A stretch of DNA of 64,000 nt from Sipunculus nudus (GCA_026874595.1 CM049318.1:21925456-21989455), one strand, 5' to 3'. Positions 15,301 to 25,272 are shown, numbered from the stretch's first letter. The notes: generated from the sequence alone by a model not told the origin. Numbers and translations are program-made.

Positions 15301-16508
15301 ACTTTTTTCTTAATTTTTATTCTAAAGGACAACAGGGTGCGCACTACCTTCACTGGAACAGTTTCAATGTTCCAATTTTTGGACTAAATGGCAGATTCAC
15401 AATCTTGTTCGAGGCAACGCGAGGTGATGGCGAGGAGGGAGATATTGCCATTGATGATTTATCCTTTTATAAAGGACTTTGCAAATCAGGTAAATGGCAC
15501 ACACGCACACGCACACACACACACACACACACCGGGCTGATAGAGGTCCAAGGATTTAATCGGACCAATGAGAGCGGGGAATCGCGGGTTTAAAATGCGG
15601 AGTAAATTGCCCTATGCGATACCCCCTTTGATTGGTCTGAATACATTCTCACTCGCCTGGTGGTGAAAAACAGCAAACCAAGCTATAACAAGCAATGGAT
15701 GAGCTAAAGGAAACTGCAGTATAGAGAGTAGTCTTAACGTAATCTCTATCGATTTTCCCTGTATATAAAAAATCCTAAATCTGCAAATCCTAAAAATCCT
15801 AAAATGTTGCCTCTTATTCAGATACGTTGCATTCTCTCTGAATTTATGCGATGCCACAAGGTCCGCCGTCTACGTTTTGCTGTTCCTTGTCTCTGTTGCG
15901 GAATATCTAAACAGCCGTTGCTGCAGACATCATTTTGATCATTAAGGGAACATCTGCATATATGCAAATATATATGACATTTTGACATATTTATTTTTTG
16001 TGATATGTCTGGTACCAAATATCACGGAAACGGATGCAGGCATGGGTACCATATGTCAAAGCAATCATGATTCTGTTACTGTTTTTGATTTTGAGCTGCA
16101 GGTGGTGCCACCTATGATGTACGCTTTACCTGAAACGGCATTTTCCACTTGTCCGTAGATAATTCAGAAATAAATAATATTTAAACTTCTATACAATAGA
16201 TAACTGGAGGAAAGGACCATGCAATGAGTTTAATTATTTTCAAATTATATCTTTATGTAAATTTCATTTTTATAATTTCAGGTGATTAATTTTAAAATTT
16301 AACGAATTTAAGAAATGGCATATGTATTATGTGAGTAGTAAGCAGATAGACGGCGCCACCTATATTTGACTACTGTTGAAATGATATTTCTAGTTTCACG
16401 ATTTGTTTCATGAATACACACTTTATGCATAATGCCGCAAAGAGTAAAAATTTTACCCCTTGGTCTCTTGTATGTGTTTCTTGAGTGTCTTTGATTGTGT
16501 CTTGAAAG

Positions 16509-16548
<40 letters not shown>

Positions 16549-19500
16549 TATATATATATATATATTTATAATTCTATGGATATTTTAACAAATACAAAGT
16601 TAATGTTATTTGCCTGATTACCTCTATTTACGACATAGATTTTTTTACCATATTATATTTTCATATAAAAGTAAGTAACATCTGTTGGTGACCATTGTGA
16701 GGATTAAGCTGTTCTTTTATTTAATAAAGGGAAGTGGGGACGGTGGGGAGATTGGTCACCGTGTTCGAAGACGTGCGGCCCGGGATCAAGAAACCGATTC
16801 AGAGCATGTGATGTAGAACCGTGTCAGTACAATGCCAAGCCCAGCTACTACCAACATGAACTGTGCATCGAGCAGGAGGAGTGCGATGGTAGTTATTGTT
16901 TTTTAGCTCAGATGACTATAAATCATGTGAGCTAAGGTCATGGTCCTTCGTCCATCGTCCGTCCGTCCGGCCGTCCGTTAACAGGGCATACAATTAGATG
17001 TCCGACTACAACAAAAATTGGGTCACTAGGATTTATTTGCTTTGAGATATTAAGGGAAAATCTCAAAAAAATGAAAAAATCCCTATATATTCCTATGTAC
17101 ATACCACAAATTAAGTCCGTATTGTGTTATTTTTTTAAGTTATTGGCCGGAACGTAATGCACATTATGAAAAAAACAGGAAATATATTTACTTACTTAAC
17201 AAGAGAATAGCTGACGCAGGGTCTGGAAAACCAGTCTTATTGTAGAGCTATCACAAACAGGGCAAACACCGAGCGATAAAAGGGGTTTGACAATGGTATG
17301 TTTGTTATTGGAATTATAAGACCAAGGTCAAAAATAAATATTAGGTGTAAATGTGTCACCTATGGCTAATAGAATTGCTAATTGTGCTAAAAAATTGAAA
17401 ATCAGCCAATTTGGAGATTAAGCGCATACAGGAATAGAATAGAGCGATGATATCGGATTAGGTCAGATGTGTACAACCTTTAGTAAGGTCAAGGTCAAAA
17501 TTGAAAATCAGGTGAAAATCTGTCAACAATAAATACTATTTTGCTTAGAGGTAACGAGAATAAACCTGTTTGTTACCGTATTGCAATCTCATTATAACCG
17601 TTTTATAAGTTATCAATAAAACGACAAACTAGTTCCAGATATAGAAGTGCACGAGCGTCCATAAAGACATTCGATTTTTTTAAAATTTCAAACAGGGGTA
17701 CTTGGACCATGGTCACTTTGGTCAACGTGTTCCGTGACTTGCGACTCTGGAACCAAATCCCGTACCAGATCATGTGAACGTGGACCGTGCCCCGTTAGTG
17801 ATCATCCCAGCCGAAAAGAGGAAAAATACTGCTTCGAGAGACGGTGCCCAGGTAAGTCAAATTGTCATAAGTTACGGGAGAATCCATGGCAAAAACCCCC
17901 TTAATTTAAATTCAATGAAAATAATTTTTCAAATTTACATTAGACCCTTTGAAGTATATACCATTTTAAACCCGGTACAGAGCTCTTTCAAATGGTATAT
18001 GTATTTAAATTTTTTTTTACATTGATGTTCGTTTAAATTTTAACAGTTATTATTTATTTTAATTTTTAAATGTTTCACAAATTTAAGCAACCAGCAACAG
18101 CCAACCACTTTTATTGGGATAATATCAAACTACATGACATATTTTAAAAACTCTTTCTTGTCTTTTTCTGTATCATTATTCTTTTTAACTTAAAATTGAA
18201 TTTTAAAATTTTATTTGGTAAGATTTTAAAAAAAATTCATTTTTAGACATTTTACTCTAGACATTTAACGGACAGTAGTCTGGTTTATGATTTCTGATAA
18301 ATGTTTAAATTCGATTAAATTCTAAATAAATTACTTTATGTAGAAATAGAAAGTCAAAACGTGCACATGAAATATTATTATAATAAAACAAGAGGAAAAT
18401 ATACATATATAAATGTACTATAAATGATGTGTGGTTCTAAATATTTAACAATTGGTGAAATTGACGAAACGATACCAACTTGGGGGGGGGGGGGGGTCCA
18501 CAATCCAATAGAAAAACAATTAGGATGGTAAATAAAAAAAATGGCCACAACATGTAAAATCCACGAATTTCAGCAAGTTTGAAAAATTATGAGTCCCTAA
18601 TTGTGAAAAAAATATTGATAACTGGTTCACTTTTACTTTTACGACATGCCTAAGTTTGTTAAACTGTAGCCTACAGTAAAACTGTACAATTGAAAGGGGT
18701 TGGAATTTGGAACAACTGATATTGATCCTTGTTGCGCAATATCAGCATTTAAACGTCGTCTGAAAGAATATTTTCCTCCACTTATGGATCACACTAACTA
18801 TAATGTGGTTTAAATTCACTTACATAATCAAATGTTTATTATTTTGTTTTCTCTACTGCGAGACATGTAATTCTAGTTTTCTCATTGCACATGCAGTGAC
18901 TGCACCATATAACCTACTATATTTAATGTTAATGCTGCGAAGACCTATATTCTATGGGTCAGTCCTCTTTGTCACAGGTACAATGATATATAAATGAGCT
19001 GTTTCGTTTATAATGTATATATGCTTGTGGCAATACAATGAACTGAATATGGGTCACTTTTACCATAATAACCAAGGCTTGAATATCACCACGTAAACGG
19101 TTTGCTATAGTTTGTTCCACAAACAATAAATATGTGTTCTGTAGGAAAAATGCAAGTTGCCAGGAGAACTTGGAACATATACCTAATAATCAATAAAGGA
19201 AGTATATTCTGTCATTCATGATAATTTAGAAATAGAATTGTTTTTATATAAAAAGTAATCAGTCAACATTTTATAATATTTTAGCCCCACCTTTGGCAGG
19301 CAATATCAATTGCCACATGCAAAAACAGCCTGACTTTTATTTTCAGATCGGTGGACCACTTGGGGCCCCTGGGGTCCCTGTGACAAGACATGTGGGGAGG
19401 GCAGAACAAACAGACACAGAAGATGTATAAACCCACCCGGAAGACCGTGCCTGGACTCCGATACGGACACCAAGCTCTGTGAAAACAAACACGAAGGTAA

Positions 19501-20646
19501 CAAGTTTTAATGATATTTTAAAGATTTTCATGATGATGGTTCGCCCATAAGTTTTTGGAGGTAATTGCCTACGCTTATGTTCTCTTTCGTGTGTTTGTAT
19601 GTGTGTTTGCGTGTATATTTGTGTGTATATGTATGTGAGTGTTCACAACAGGACGCACGCAATCATGAACGGAATATCGTGAAATTTTCATGCCATTTCG
19701 GGAATGTAGAATCGATTAGATACTGCTGTGGATCTGGCACATGATTCGGACCCATGCAGGAGCGTCATCATGGCATATTCACAAATCTACAGTCACGTAT
19801 GCTCGAATGAACCGGGGAATAAGGGCCGAATAAGCGAATGGCGGAGGCTTGCTTTCAGTAAAATGCAGATTAATGAAAGTTATGAAATTAAACAATTTTG
19901 TAAAATAAATTACAATGGCAAAACATTTATGTGACTCGGCAGTTGAGAAGTACACCTATGATTCGAATTAATTTTACTTTGCAATTTCCAGGATTTTATC
20001 GTGAAATAGCTTAGGTATCTTTGAGCTGCTGATGTATTTTATAATTTTTATGGTATCCAATACTAAAGTCATCCGATGGGGAATCCGCTACAAAAATAAG
20101 ATTTGATGATTACCTGTATTTTGCAAAAGTCGAGGTTACTTTATTATTATAGTTACATCATAAGGACGAGAGGAAAATTATTAATTTAAAATAGGCATTT
20201 ACTTGAAAGGGTCTTTAATCATCTTTATTTTCTTATACGCATTATTGTATTATTTATAATAAAATCATGTATAAATTTATTTTCATTATTTATACATAAT
20301 ATATAATAATCGCAAAATACTGATCAAATGTTATTTTAGGCAATGTGGATTACGAGGCTGGATATGGGTTTTGAGTAATCCGGAATGTCCTTAATTGTGA
20401 TAAGAATAAAGAAAACTCTTATGGTAAAACCCCAAGTGACAACATAACTTTCCCCATAATGCATTTCTTCTTTCCTTTTACCAATAAGGTCAGTGGACGG
20501 AGTGGAGCAGTTGGACCTGTGACGTCACGTGTGGACTTGGAACCCGCTCCCAAACCCGCGAGTGCCGGAGCCCATGTAATGACGCCGTATGCCCGGGAAC
20601 CAAGTACAACAGGCGGACTTGCATTAAGGGAAGCTGCCCCAGATAA
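445..20646 (+). CDS. MAM and thrombospondin type-1 domain protein, 3' part (8 exons)
   Basis: Gene-level entry. I join eight exons: 445-585, 3643-3789, 9634-9837, 15328-15489, 16730-16888, 17696-17851, 19347-19496 and 20489-20646. They give about 424 residues ending in TAA. Domain order is TSP1, MAM, then four TSP1. All introns are phase 1 with AG acceptors and GT donors, and the frame stays open through every junction. The MAM domain is split over three exons that join without gaps. TSP1 repeats are ~50-60 residue three-stranded modules that bind glycosaminoglycans and other ligands. MAM domains mediate adhesion and are always extracellular. The product is therefore an extracellular matrix, secreted or ectodomain protein. 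No membrane segment follows the last TSP1, so this isoform would be secreted. The 5' end, with any signal peptide and further modules, lies before the window. I do not recognise a named orthologue. Confidence 0.9.
1038..1537. mobile_element. hAT-like MITE, copy 1
   Basis: The 500-bp element starts CAGGGGCGTCAATATAGG and ends ATTGACGCCACTG, so its ends are inverted copies of CAGTGGCGTCAAT. It is flanked on both sides by the 8-bp direct repeat agaaaaag (1030-1037 and 1538-1545). An 8-bp duplication with CA(G)...(C)TG ends is the hAT superfamily signature. Inside are poly-G/C blocks near each end and a (TA)n core. There is no transposase, so it is non-autonomous. It matches the copy at 4634-5127. 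Confidence 0.88.
1331..1388. repeat. (TA)n microsatellite
   Basis: A nearly uninterrupted TA run of about 58 bp forms the core of MITE copy 1. Confidence 0.95.
3300..3371. repeat. (TA)n microsatellite
   Basis: TA dinucleotide run with two ATTTATA interruptions, in the intron before the first MAM exon. Confidence 0.95.
3643..3789 (+). CDS. MAM domain exon 1 of 3
   Basis: The 147-bp phase 1-1 exon lies between ttccattacag and gtaggt. It encodes the MAM N-terminus: [11 protein letters not shown], the aromatic block GSYHWFRGG, then [14 protein letters not shown], which matches the family pattern of CDFE, W, and TGP followed by D-x-S/T-G. It contains an NCS glycosylation sequon. Confidence 0.9.
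4634..5127. mobile_element. hAT-like MITE, copy 2
   Basis: The 494-bp element has the same ends as copy 1 (CAGGGGCGTCAATATAGG and ATTGACGCCACTG). It is flanked by a perfect 8-bp duplication ttccctca (4626-4633 and 5128-5135). The interior aligns with copy 1 (poly-G/C blocks, 'actttttgacaaggggg', the 'ttatatctaaa' segment and a TA core). No coding capacity is visible. Confidence 0.88.
5019..5079. repeat. (TA)n microsatellite
   Basis: TA run in the 3' half of MITE copy 2. Shorter TA runs precede it between 4925 and 5005. Confidence 0.93.
5230..5440. repeat. Degenerate tandem repeat, CTCGGAGGGTC type
   Basis: Short irregular units containing CTCGGAGGGTCGTGACTGGGCC-like words repeat about every 35-70 bp. 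The open frames on the minus strand here are produced by this repeat and are not genes. Confidence 0.7.
5900..6345. repeat. Imperfect direct repeat, ~278-bp period
   Basis: The block starting ggtgccgccacctgc at about 5904 recurs as ggtggcgacatctgcc at about 6181. Both are followed by tttttg(a/c)acagcgtcc, tgggataaaat and the 'gcatgt..t..at(t/c)..gatagctttct' segment. It resembles the dispersed CCGTCC-type elements further right. No coding capacity. Confidence 0.65.
7015..8700 (+). repeat. Dispersed repeat R1, copy interrupted by another element
   Basis: 7015-7370 matches 39940-40290 (for example the ttacgaataatgagtt, gaatat(a)catgtgaactca and ggtgttgtt..aa blocks). 8520-8700 matches 40298-40432 (gccatgag..cgttg, ctcatagagccttaa, cgctggttgt, ctctaatgtcagagg). 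In copy 40k the two halves are contiguous. Here they are separated by about 1.15 kb that belongs to a different, hairpin-led tandem element. An antisense copy is at 60590-61060. Confidence 0.65.
7390..8345. repeat. Hairpin-led dispersed element with ~340-bp tandem units
   Basis: It opens with an imperfect 29-bp palindrome (agttcagctgac...gtcatctgagct) and a run of CCGTC(T)G tetramers. It continues as about 2.5 tandem units of ~340 bp; the word 'aatcgtaa..(c/a)ctggacctagaatctt' recurs near 7487, 7831 and 8171, and 'tggtcatgatttttggcat' near 7679 and 8018. Related openings occur at 11050 and 16904. Non-coding. Confidence 0.7.
8777..8841. repeat. (TA)n microsatellite
   Basis: About 65 bp of uninterrupted TA. 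Confidence 0.97.
9261..9323. repeat. (TA)n microsatellite
   Basis: About 63 bp of uninterrupted AT, ~310 bp before the second MAM exon. Confidence 0.97.
9634..9837 (+). CDS. MAM domain exon 2 of 3
   Basis: The 204-bp phase 1-1 exon lies between aattgcag and gtactt. It carries the central MAM signature: GKFMYTEAS (the family's G-x-Y-hydrophobic strand), then [10 protein letters not shown] followed by GTLRVK, which fits the C-x-x-F-x-Y-H-M-x-G...G-x-L-x-V core. An NYT sequon is present. Confidence 0.92.
10440..10770 (+). repeat. Dispersed repeat R4, forward copy
   Basis: Shares gttctcaggcgcccgc, a long T tract, cctcacacaaattgcaac and 'tcctaag...gtgg..gaaagt' in the same order with the reverse complement of 14200-14525. 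Element class is unknown and there is no coding capacity. Confidence 0.6.
11050..11400 (+). repeat. Hairpin-led dispersed repeat, copy 2
   Basis: Opens with the imperfect palindrome agttcagc...atttgagct (about 11051-11079), then a ccgtccgtccgtctgtctgtccg run. It continues with a tail ('tcctatga...aaattaggtcaatatt') that matches the copy at 16904. No coding capacity. Confidence 0.6.
12467..12650 (+). pseudogene. LINE endonuclease-domain remnant (probable)
   Basis: The + strand frame reads [21 protein letters not shown], then after a short gap [12 protein letters not shown]. This resembles the C-terminal part of APE-type endonucleases of CR1/Jockey-like non-LTR elements (T-x-x-G-N-x-x-D-L-x-x-T-N ... 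SDH). Only about 60 residues are recognisable and no reverse transcriptase follows. The family assignment is tentative. Confidence 0.5.
14200..14525 (-). repeat. Dispersed repeat R4, reverse copy
   Basis: Read on the minus strand it repeats the landmarks of 10440-10770: ttctcaggca, the GGCGGGCG block, a T tract, and cctcacacaaattgcaacaaaagc. The two copies lie 3.4 kb apart in opposite orientation within one intron. Confidence 0.6.
15328..15489 (+). CDS. MAM domain exon 3 of 3
   Basis: The 162-bp phase 1-1 exon lies between ttctaaag and gtaaat. It encodes the MAM C-terminus: [13 protein letters not shown] (family G-N-Q-G-x-x-W strand), [10 protein letters not shown], then [10 protein letters not shown] and a final cysteine. 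This completes the domain begun at 3643. Confidence 0.93.
15500..15532. repeat. (CA)n microsatellite
   Basis: CA/CG-type dinucleotide run beginning about 10 bp downstream of the exon 15328-15489 donor. Confidence 0.9.
16510..16566. repeat. (TA)n microsatellite
   Basis: TA run with one AATT interruption. Confidence 0.93.
16730..16888 (+). CDS. TSP1 domain exon 2
   Basis: The 159-bp phase 1-1 exon lies between ttaataaag and gtagtt. It shows [24 protein letters not shown], and later cysteines in VEPC, ELC and EEC, six in all. A dispersed hairpin-led repeat starts about 15 bp after the donor. Confidence 0.92.
16904..17160 (+). repeat. Hairpin-led dispersed repeat, copy 3
   Basis: An almost perfect 29-bp palindrome (agctcagatgac...catgtgagct, 16905-16933) is followed by a gtccgtccgtccggccgtccg run and the 'tcctatgtac...aaattaagtccgtatt' tail seen at 11050-11400. 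Non-coding. Confidence 0.65.
17696..17851 (+). CDS. TSP1 domain exon 3
   Basis: The 156-bp phase 1-1 exon lies between ttcaaacag and gtaagt. It encodes [13 protein letters not shown], then [11 protein letters not shown], a charged loop and YCFERRC. Six cysteines are present. The CD-loop residue after the second cysteine is Asp rather than the usual Gly. Confidence 0.92.
17852..19346 (+). other. Intron between TSP1 exons 3 and 4
   Basis: AT-rich non-coding sequence. It holds dispersed repeat R3 (17935-18260), a poly-G run (18481-18496) and, around 18700-18770, a frame reading [19 protein letters not shown] that resembles the extreme C-terminus of some non-LTR reverse transcriptases. The latter is too short to call. 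Confidence 0.6.
17935..18260 (+). repeat. Dispersed repeat R3, copy 1
   Basis: Matches 23186-23480: shared blocks include attagaccc, agagctcttt, atggtatatgtatt, 'agcaaccag(c/t)aacagc(c/g)(a)accacttt' and catgaca. Class unknown, non-coding. Confidence 0.6.
19347..19496 (+). CDS. TSP1 domain exon 4 (lacks the last cysteine)
   Basis: The 150-bp phase 1-1 exon lies between tattttcag and gtaaca. It encodes [28 protein letters not shown] and KLCENKHE. Only five cysteines are present; the position where the sixth normally falls, just after the fifth, is replaced by a charged stretch. The following exon has a compensating extra cysteine. Confidence 0.92.
19497..20488 (+). other. Intron before the terminal exon
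   Basis: Non-coding. I see a GT-rich stretch at 19590-19640 and otherwise AT-rich sequence without recognisable elements. Confidence 0.6.
20489..20646 (+). CDS. Terminal TSP1 exon with stop codon
   Basis: The 158-bp exon follows ccaataag (a weak, A-rich acceptor) and ends in TAA. It encodes [43 protein letters not shown] and stop. There are seven cysteines, one more than the TSP1 norm. The frame ends two residues after the last cysteine, so there is no membrane anchor or tail. No AATAAA follows closely; the variant AATATA lies at about 20739. Confidence 0.9.
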
Positions 20647-20767
20647 CTCACTTTGAAGTGTCTGGTATAACATGGCAGGCCTAAACATTTGTTGTATTAT
20701 AACTTACAGTGGGAACTGGAAGGTAAAACATTCATTTTAAATATAAAGTTTGGTGTTTGTTCTTCTT

Positions 20768-21050
20768 AAGCTGCGTTTGCCGGACGCGCGATACGCGCTA
20801 ATCGAATTGCCGTGGGAGAACACGGTATGCGGAATGCCATTTACATTGCGGACGGTATATAGGTCTGCCATGTATAACAAGAGCACATCAGCGCTATACC
20901 GAGCGCGGTATGCGGAATCTCAACTGTTCACCACGTGTCTCATACCGTTTTCCGCATACCGCAAGCCCGCTAAACGGTTAATGATAAAATAACTAGAGCG
21001 GAAAATATCTTTTCCACATACCGCATACCGCGCTCCGATTAACTCAGCTT
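20768..21050. mobile_element. Candidate TIR element with GCGGTATGCGG motifs
   Basis: The ends are imperfect inverted repeats: AAGCTGCGTTTGCCGGA on the left, and on the complementary strand at the right AAGCTGAGTTAATCGGA. The interior repeats CGGTATGCGGAA and its complement several times. No target duplication is evident. It resembles the element at 37283-37548. Confidence 0.5.
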
Positions 21051-22632
21051 GTCCATAGAAGAAAGGATATTTTTCACAGGGAGTTTCTTTTTTTCATAAG
21101 GAGTTTCTTTAAAAAAAAAATTAAAAATAATTTTGAAAATTAAATTGTTTATTTCTAAAAAAAGAGAATATCATATGTGGTTTTAAATTGTTCATATAGG
21201 TTAGTCTATCAATTTCAAATCTGTCCTTCTGATTTTTTGTTCGTAAGATGCGTTGAATAGCTTTAAAATCGATATCACTTGAGGGGAAAACTGATTTTTA
21301 AATAGAATTTTACGTTTCAGCAAATAAAATCAACATTGTACTGTAAACACTTAAGATATATATTTCCTTGGACGATTTGAAGTCCATGTTATAGTAAAAT
21401 ATATATATATACACATCACTTTAAATTATATCTTACACATATTTCTGAGAAATGAACAATTTAAATATATATTTTTTTCAAATTAAATTTAAAACGTTTT
21501 ATTTAACAACCTCATTTTGAGATTATTTCAGCTTATATATGGTTAGGAAAACAAACTCCAAATTTAAATCTTGTAATAAAGCTTTTATGTTTTTTAAGTT
21601 TCCACTATAAGTTATAATGAAAATGTTTAGGCCTTTCATATCCTAGACGCCATGAAACGTGGCTTGTTAGTTTGTTAAGACTAACAGTGGCAGGTCTGCG
21701 TCTTCATCAGAGCCCAAAACACGGTCAGGTGTATACAGTCAAAACCTCAAACATAAGATCACAGTTGCGCAGTTATAAACAACTGCGCCCGAAGCAAGCC
21801 AAGTTTGCCCATGCATGTTGTCGTAAAATTCAAAATTTGAGCACAATATGGGATAAATTCAAGCACTTCTAATTGACAGATTTATCCCAGATCTTATGAC
21901 ATGTATTTATCCTAGATTGTACGTGATGTGCTCTCATGTTGTTGATGCCTCGTATTATGTCTCGCCTCACGACCGAACCTGCTGGACCGTGACTGGTTCG
22001 TGGTTTTCCTGTAAAATGGTCCATGTGTCTGTGTACTATAGTGTCATGAATATACCATTGTATCATGTTTAACTATGTGTATATTGGGTGTAAGAATCTG
22101 TTTCAAATATATATAAAAAATATTTTAATATATTACTCTTTACAGTAAATAATTAACTGTCATGTATAGTAATCAAACGTGAATTATACATTTTAAAGAT
22201 CTATATCATCCTGAATATTACACTAATGCATACGTGTTATAATGAACTATATTTTTAAAATCATGCATAAAATGCTGAACTAAAAAAAAAGATTTATCAT
22301 GTAAAAGTGTACATGTTTATGTGAACCCCATGACACTGCCTTATGAGCGGAAGAGATTATAATTCCTTTTTTTCCAGAAGTTCATGACATGCATAAACCT
22401 TAATTAAATTAAATTTGACGATCTCACTGAGAGATTAAGACCTATTTATCGTTAAATAAGCAATTTTGATCCGCTAGTAGATCTCCTTAAAATTCGTAAG
22501 TCTTAATTATCCCTGACCCGGTCGTTACAATGTTACACTGACTGCGTGTATGTACCAATTATACAGTCACACACTGAACCCCTCTCACGCAGTGTTAATG
22601 CACCGTGAAGTTTCATTTTTGCATGTATCACG

Positions 22633-22835
22633 CAGGGGCGGATCTGGAGTGGGTTAGTATGGGATTTTAGGCCTTTCTTTACTGGAATAAATTAACTTTT
22701 GCAGATTTTGCGCATATGTAAGGCTAATTATTCCATTTACCAAATTCCAGTTATAATGGACCTTTCTGTCAGGCATCAGTTGCTCTGTGAAAATGGTAAC
22801 CCCCCCCCCCCTCACAAAATCTTGGATCCGCCGTG
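22633..22835. mobile_element. hAT-like MITE remnant
   Basis: The left end CAGGGGCGGATCTGG and the right end CTTGGATCCGCCGTG are roughly inverted, with a poly-C run near the right end. This is the common CAGGGGCGGATCCAGGATTT style of hAT non-autonomous ends. I find no matching 8-bp flanks. Confidence 0.55.
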
Positions 22836-23185
22836 TCATTATTTACTCATTGTAAAAGCCTGTTGTCTAATTGGCAAATCTGAGTTCATCAGGATTGAGA
22901 GTAACACGTAAACATCCCATAATTTTTCCATCTCGTGTAAAAAATGACCGACTTTCAGATCGAGTCTGTATATCAAGGTTCATAAGCACTGATCCTTAAA
23001 GTTGTTATAGCTCTTGGCACCGAGTAGAGAGATTTGTTAATGCTGAGATCATATATATATATAGATATATACAAATATATATATATGAGTGTGTGTTTGT
23101 GTATAATTTATATATATAATTTTTAAGGTAGCATCCCTGACAACAAAAATCAAATTTAAAATGAATCAAAAGGCAATGTCTTATG

Positions 23186-23480
23186 CATATTAGACCCCAT
23201 AAAGTGTACATCATTTAAAAATGATAAAGAGCTCTTTCTGATAATGGTATATGTATTAACGAAATTCAAATTCATTTTTATATAAAATTTTCACATTTAA
23301 AAAATTAAAATTGTTAATGGTACACAATTTTAGCAACCAGTAACAGCGAACCACTTTTAATGGACTAATATTCTATTATACATGACAATATCTTAAAACC
23401 GTGTTTTTTTATGTGGATTTCTAACTAGAAACTGAATTTTTAATTTTGATTCAAGGAAAAATTTTAAATTTCATTCTTAG
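23186..23480 (+). repeat. Dispersed repeat R3, copy 2
   Basis: Second copy of the family at 17935-18260, same orientation and same landmark order. Confidence 0.6.
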
Positions 23481-23501
23481 ACATGAAAGAAACCTGGGTT
23501 G

Positions 23502-23507
<6 letters not shown>

Positions 23508-23554
<47 letters not shown>
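23508..23554. repeat. (TA)n microsatellite
   Basis: About 47 bp of TA. Confidence 0.95.
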
Positions 23555-23559
<5 letters not shown>

Positions 23560-25177
23560 CAAATCATAAATATTATAACCTCGATCGCCCCAACCTGTTT
23601 CTCAAAAACTACAGCATTTCCACTCTGAAATGTTACACACGGTAGGTCCTACCATAAACTATGTCCTCCAAGGAAGATGACCAATATCTGTCACCAAAAT
23701 TCGAGATTTCACAGATTTAAAAAAAAAAAAAAAAAGACTTATTTTGTAGTTCACTTTATCCTCCCCAGGTGGCAAGATATACGATTACGACTCCCCTTTT
23801 AAACAGACAGCTGATCTGTTTCTTACCCGACTGATGCCCTCGAGATTCTATATGCCAACTTAAATTACCATTTTGCCTTGACACAAGTGCTTAACTTAAT
23901 AATGTTGGTCCTGAAATATTTATTTATCTGGTTTTTGATACTGATATTTACTAGGCCAAAAAGGCAGAGACCATCAATTTTAACCTCCCGCATATAAACA
24001 GATTTTCATTCGTAAATTATCGATTAACTTGAATAAGGAAACGGGTTTGGGTATATCGAAGACTTCATTACAAATTCAGGACCAATTGGCCCGACAGCTT
24101 ACATACATATAATGATAGAAATCAATGCTGACAATCATGATATGTGTTCGTCACATTCGCCACATAAGCAGAGTGCACCAATTTTAACCTCCCGAAAAGA
24201 TTTTCAATCGTAATATATCCCTTTTGAGCTTAATTTTCTTCAGGAAAATCCCTAAATTACTTTTTTTATACTGTGCTTTTATCTTGTGTATCAAAAAATT
24301 TTTGTTCTCATTATATTGACCATTATCTTATGTTCTTTTTTATTGACAGCCTAAAATAAAATAGTCACCAAATAATTCGCTCACCCACACTGATTTCTGA
24401 AGAAAAAAAATGTCTGAAAAACATAAAATTTCAAAAAATGTTAAACTGTTTACGGAGCAGCGATACATATACAAGGCCTACTATGGTCGTCTTATTGTTT
24501 GCGAGGGTTTCAATTTTGCGATATTCGATCAAGAGAAATTATAGTGAAAATAAAACCTCCGTGAATAAGAGGCATTAACCATACAAAGGCCTTAACCATA
24601 CACTTTTTAACCTATGTCTAACTAATCATCCCATTGGCGGAACCAAAAGAGGGGGTCCAGGGGTTCCATTTCTAAGTTAACATAACATTTCTGTGAACAT
24701 ACATGAATAATATGAAACAAAACTAGAATTAACCTATACTGCAAACATAATACATTATATACTTAAACCTTAGACTGCTTTTCTATGAGCGCGATTTTTC
24801 TGAGGTGCGATGGCGTTGTTTTGGCGTTGCCTGGCGATAATATGGCGGAGCGTTGAACGCCTGCAGCAGAAATCGATGAATGCCGCGCGGTGTAAAACCC
24901 CACGTTCACCTAGTGGAAACCCGCGCACATGGAAACGTAGCCCGGCAAATCAGCCTCCATTCAGGAATGGAGTCCAAATACCTGTTGGGGAGGGGTTCCC
25001 CTTTAGTTCAACGCAACCCAAGTCCCAAAATGGGACTCTCGTGCAAATAAGCGGGGGTATTTATGATAATTACATGTACCTAAAAACACGCTAAAGATGG
25101 TGGTTTCCTCACAGATCTCCATTGCTTAAGAATAGACTCTCCAAAGCCTTCCAAGCATGTCTTGCGAGGTTGTAAAC

Positions 25178-25188
25178 AATAGCCGATG
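25178..25188. repeat. LINE target-site duplication, left copy
   Basis: aatagccgatg, repeated exactly at 36689-36699 just after the LINE A-rich 3' end. Confidence 0.85.
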
Positions 25189-25272
25189 AATGGGGCTCCC
25201 GGTTCAAGATGGCGGACGTGTAGGTGGTGTCATCACGAGCTCTCACCAAAAAGACAATTTTTTTTCTCAATA

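Larger units (their letters stand above)
9838..15327 (+). other. Intron inside the MAM domain
   Basis: A 5.5-kb non-coding interval. It contains repeat R4 in both orientations (10440-10770 and 14200-14525), a hairpin-led repeat at 11050, a poly-G and a poly-C run near 11728 and 11788, an endonuclease-like LINE remnant at 12467-12650, and a partial antisense R1 copy at about 13800-13935. The 150-residue frame at 12788-13240 is AT-rich and unrecognised. Confidence 0.65.
15490..16729 (+). other. Intron, MAM to TSP1
   Basis: It begins with a (CA)n tract just inside the donor (15500-15532) and has a (TA)n tract at 16510-16566. I see no gene or clear transposon in the rest. Confidence 0.7.
20647..25177. 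other. Intergenic region left of the LINE
   Basis: No protein-coding gene is recognised. It includes a candidate TIR element (20768-21050), a hAT-like MITE remnant (22633-22835), repeat R3 copy 2 (23186-23480), a (TA)n tract (23508-23554) and a GC-rich stretch with short CGTTG-type words (24790-25030). The rest is AT-rich and unassigned. The 3' UTR of the MAM/TSP1 gene must lie at its start. Confidence 0.6.

Noticed and set aside
18690-18790. Possible C-terminus of a LINE reverse transcriptase ([10 protein letters not shown])
   Set aside because: Only about 20 residues resemble the family and nothing upstream supports it; noted in the intron entry only.
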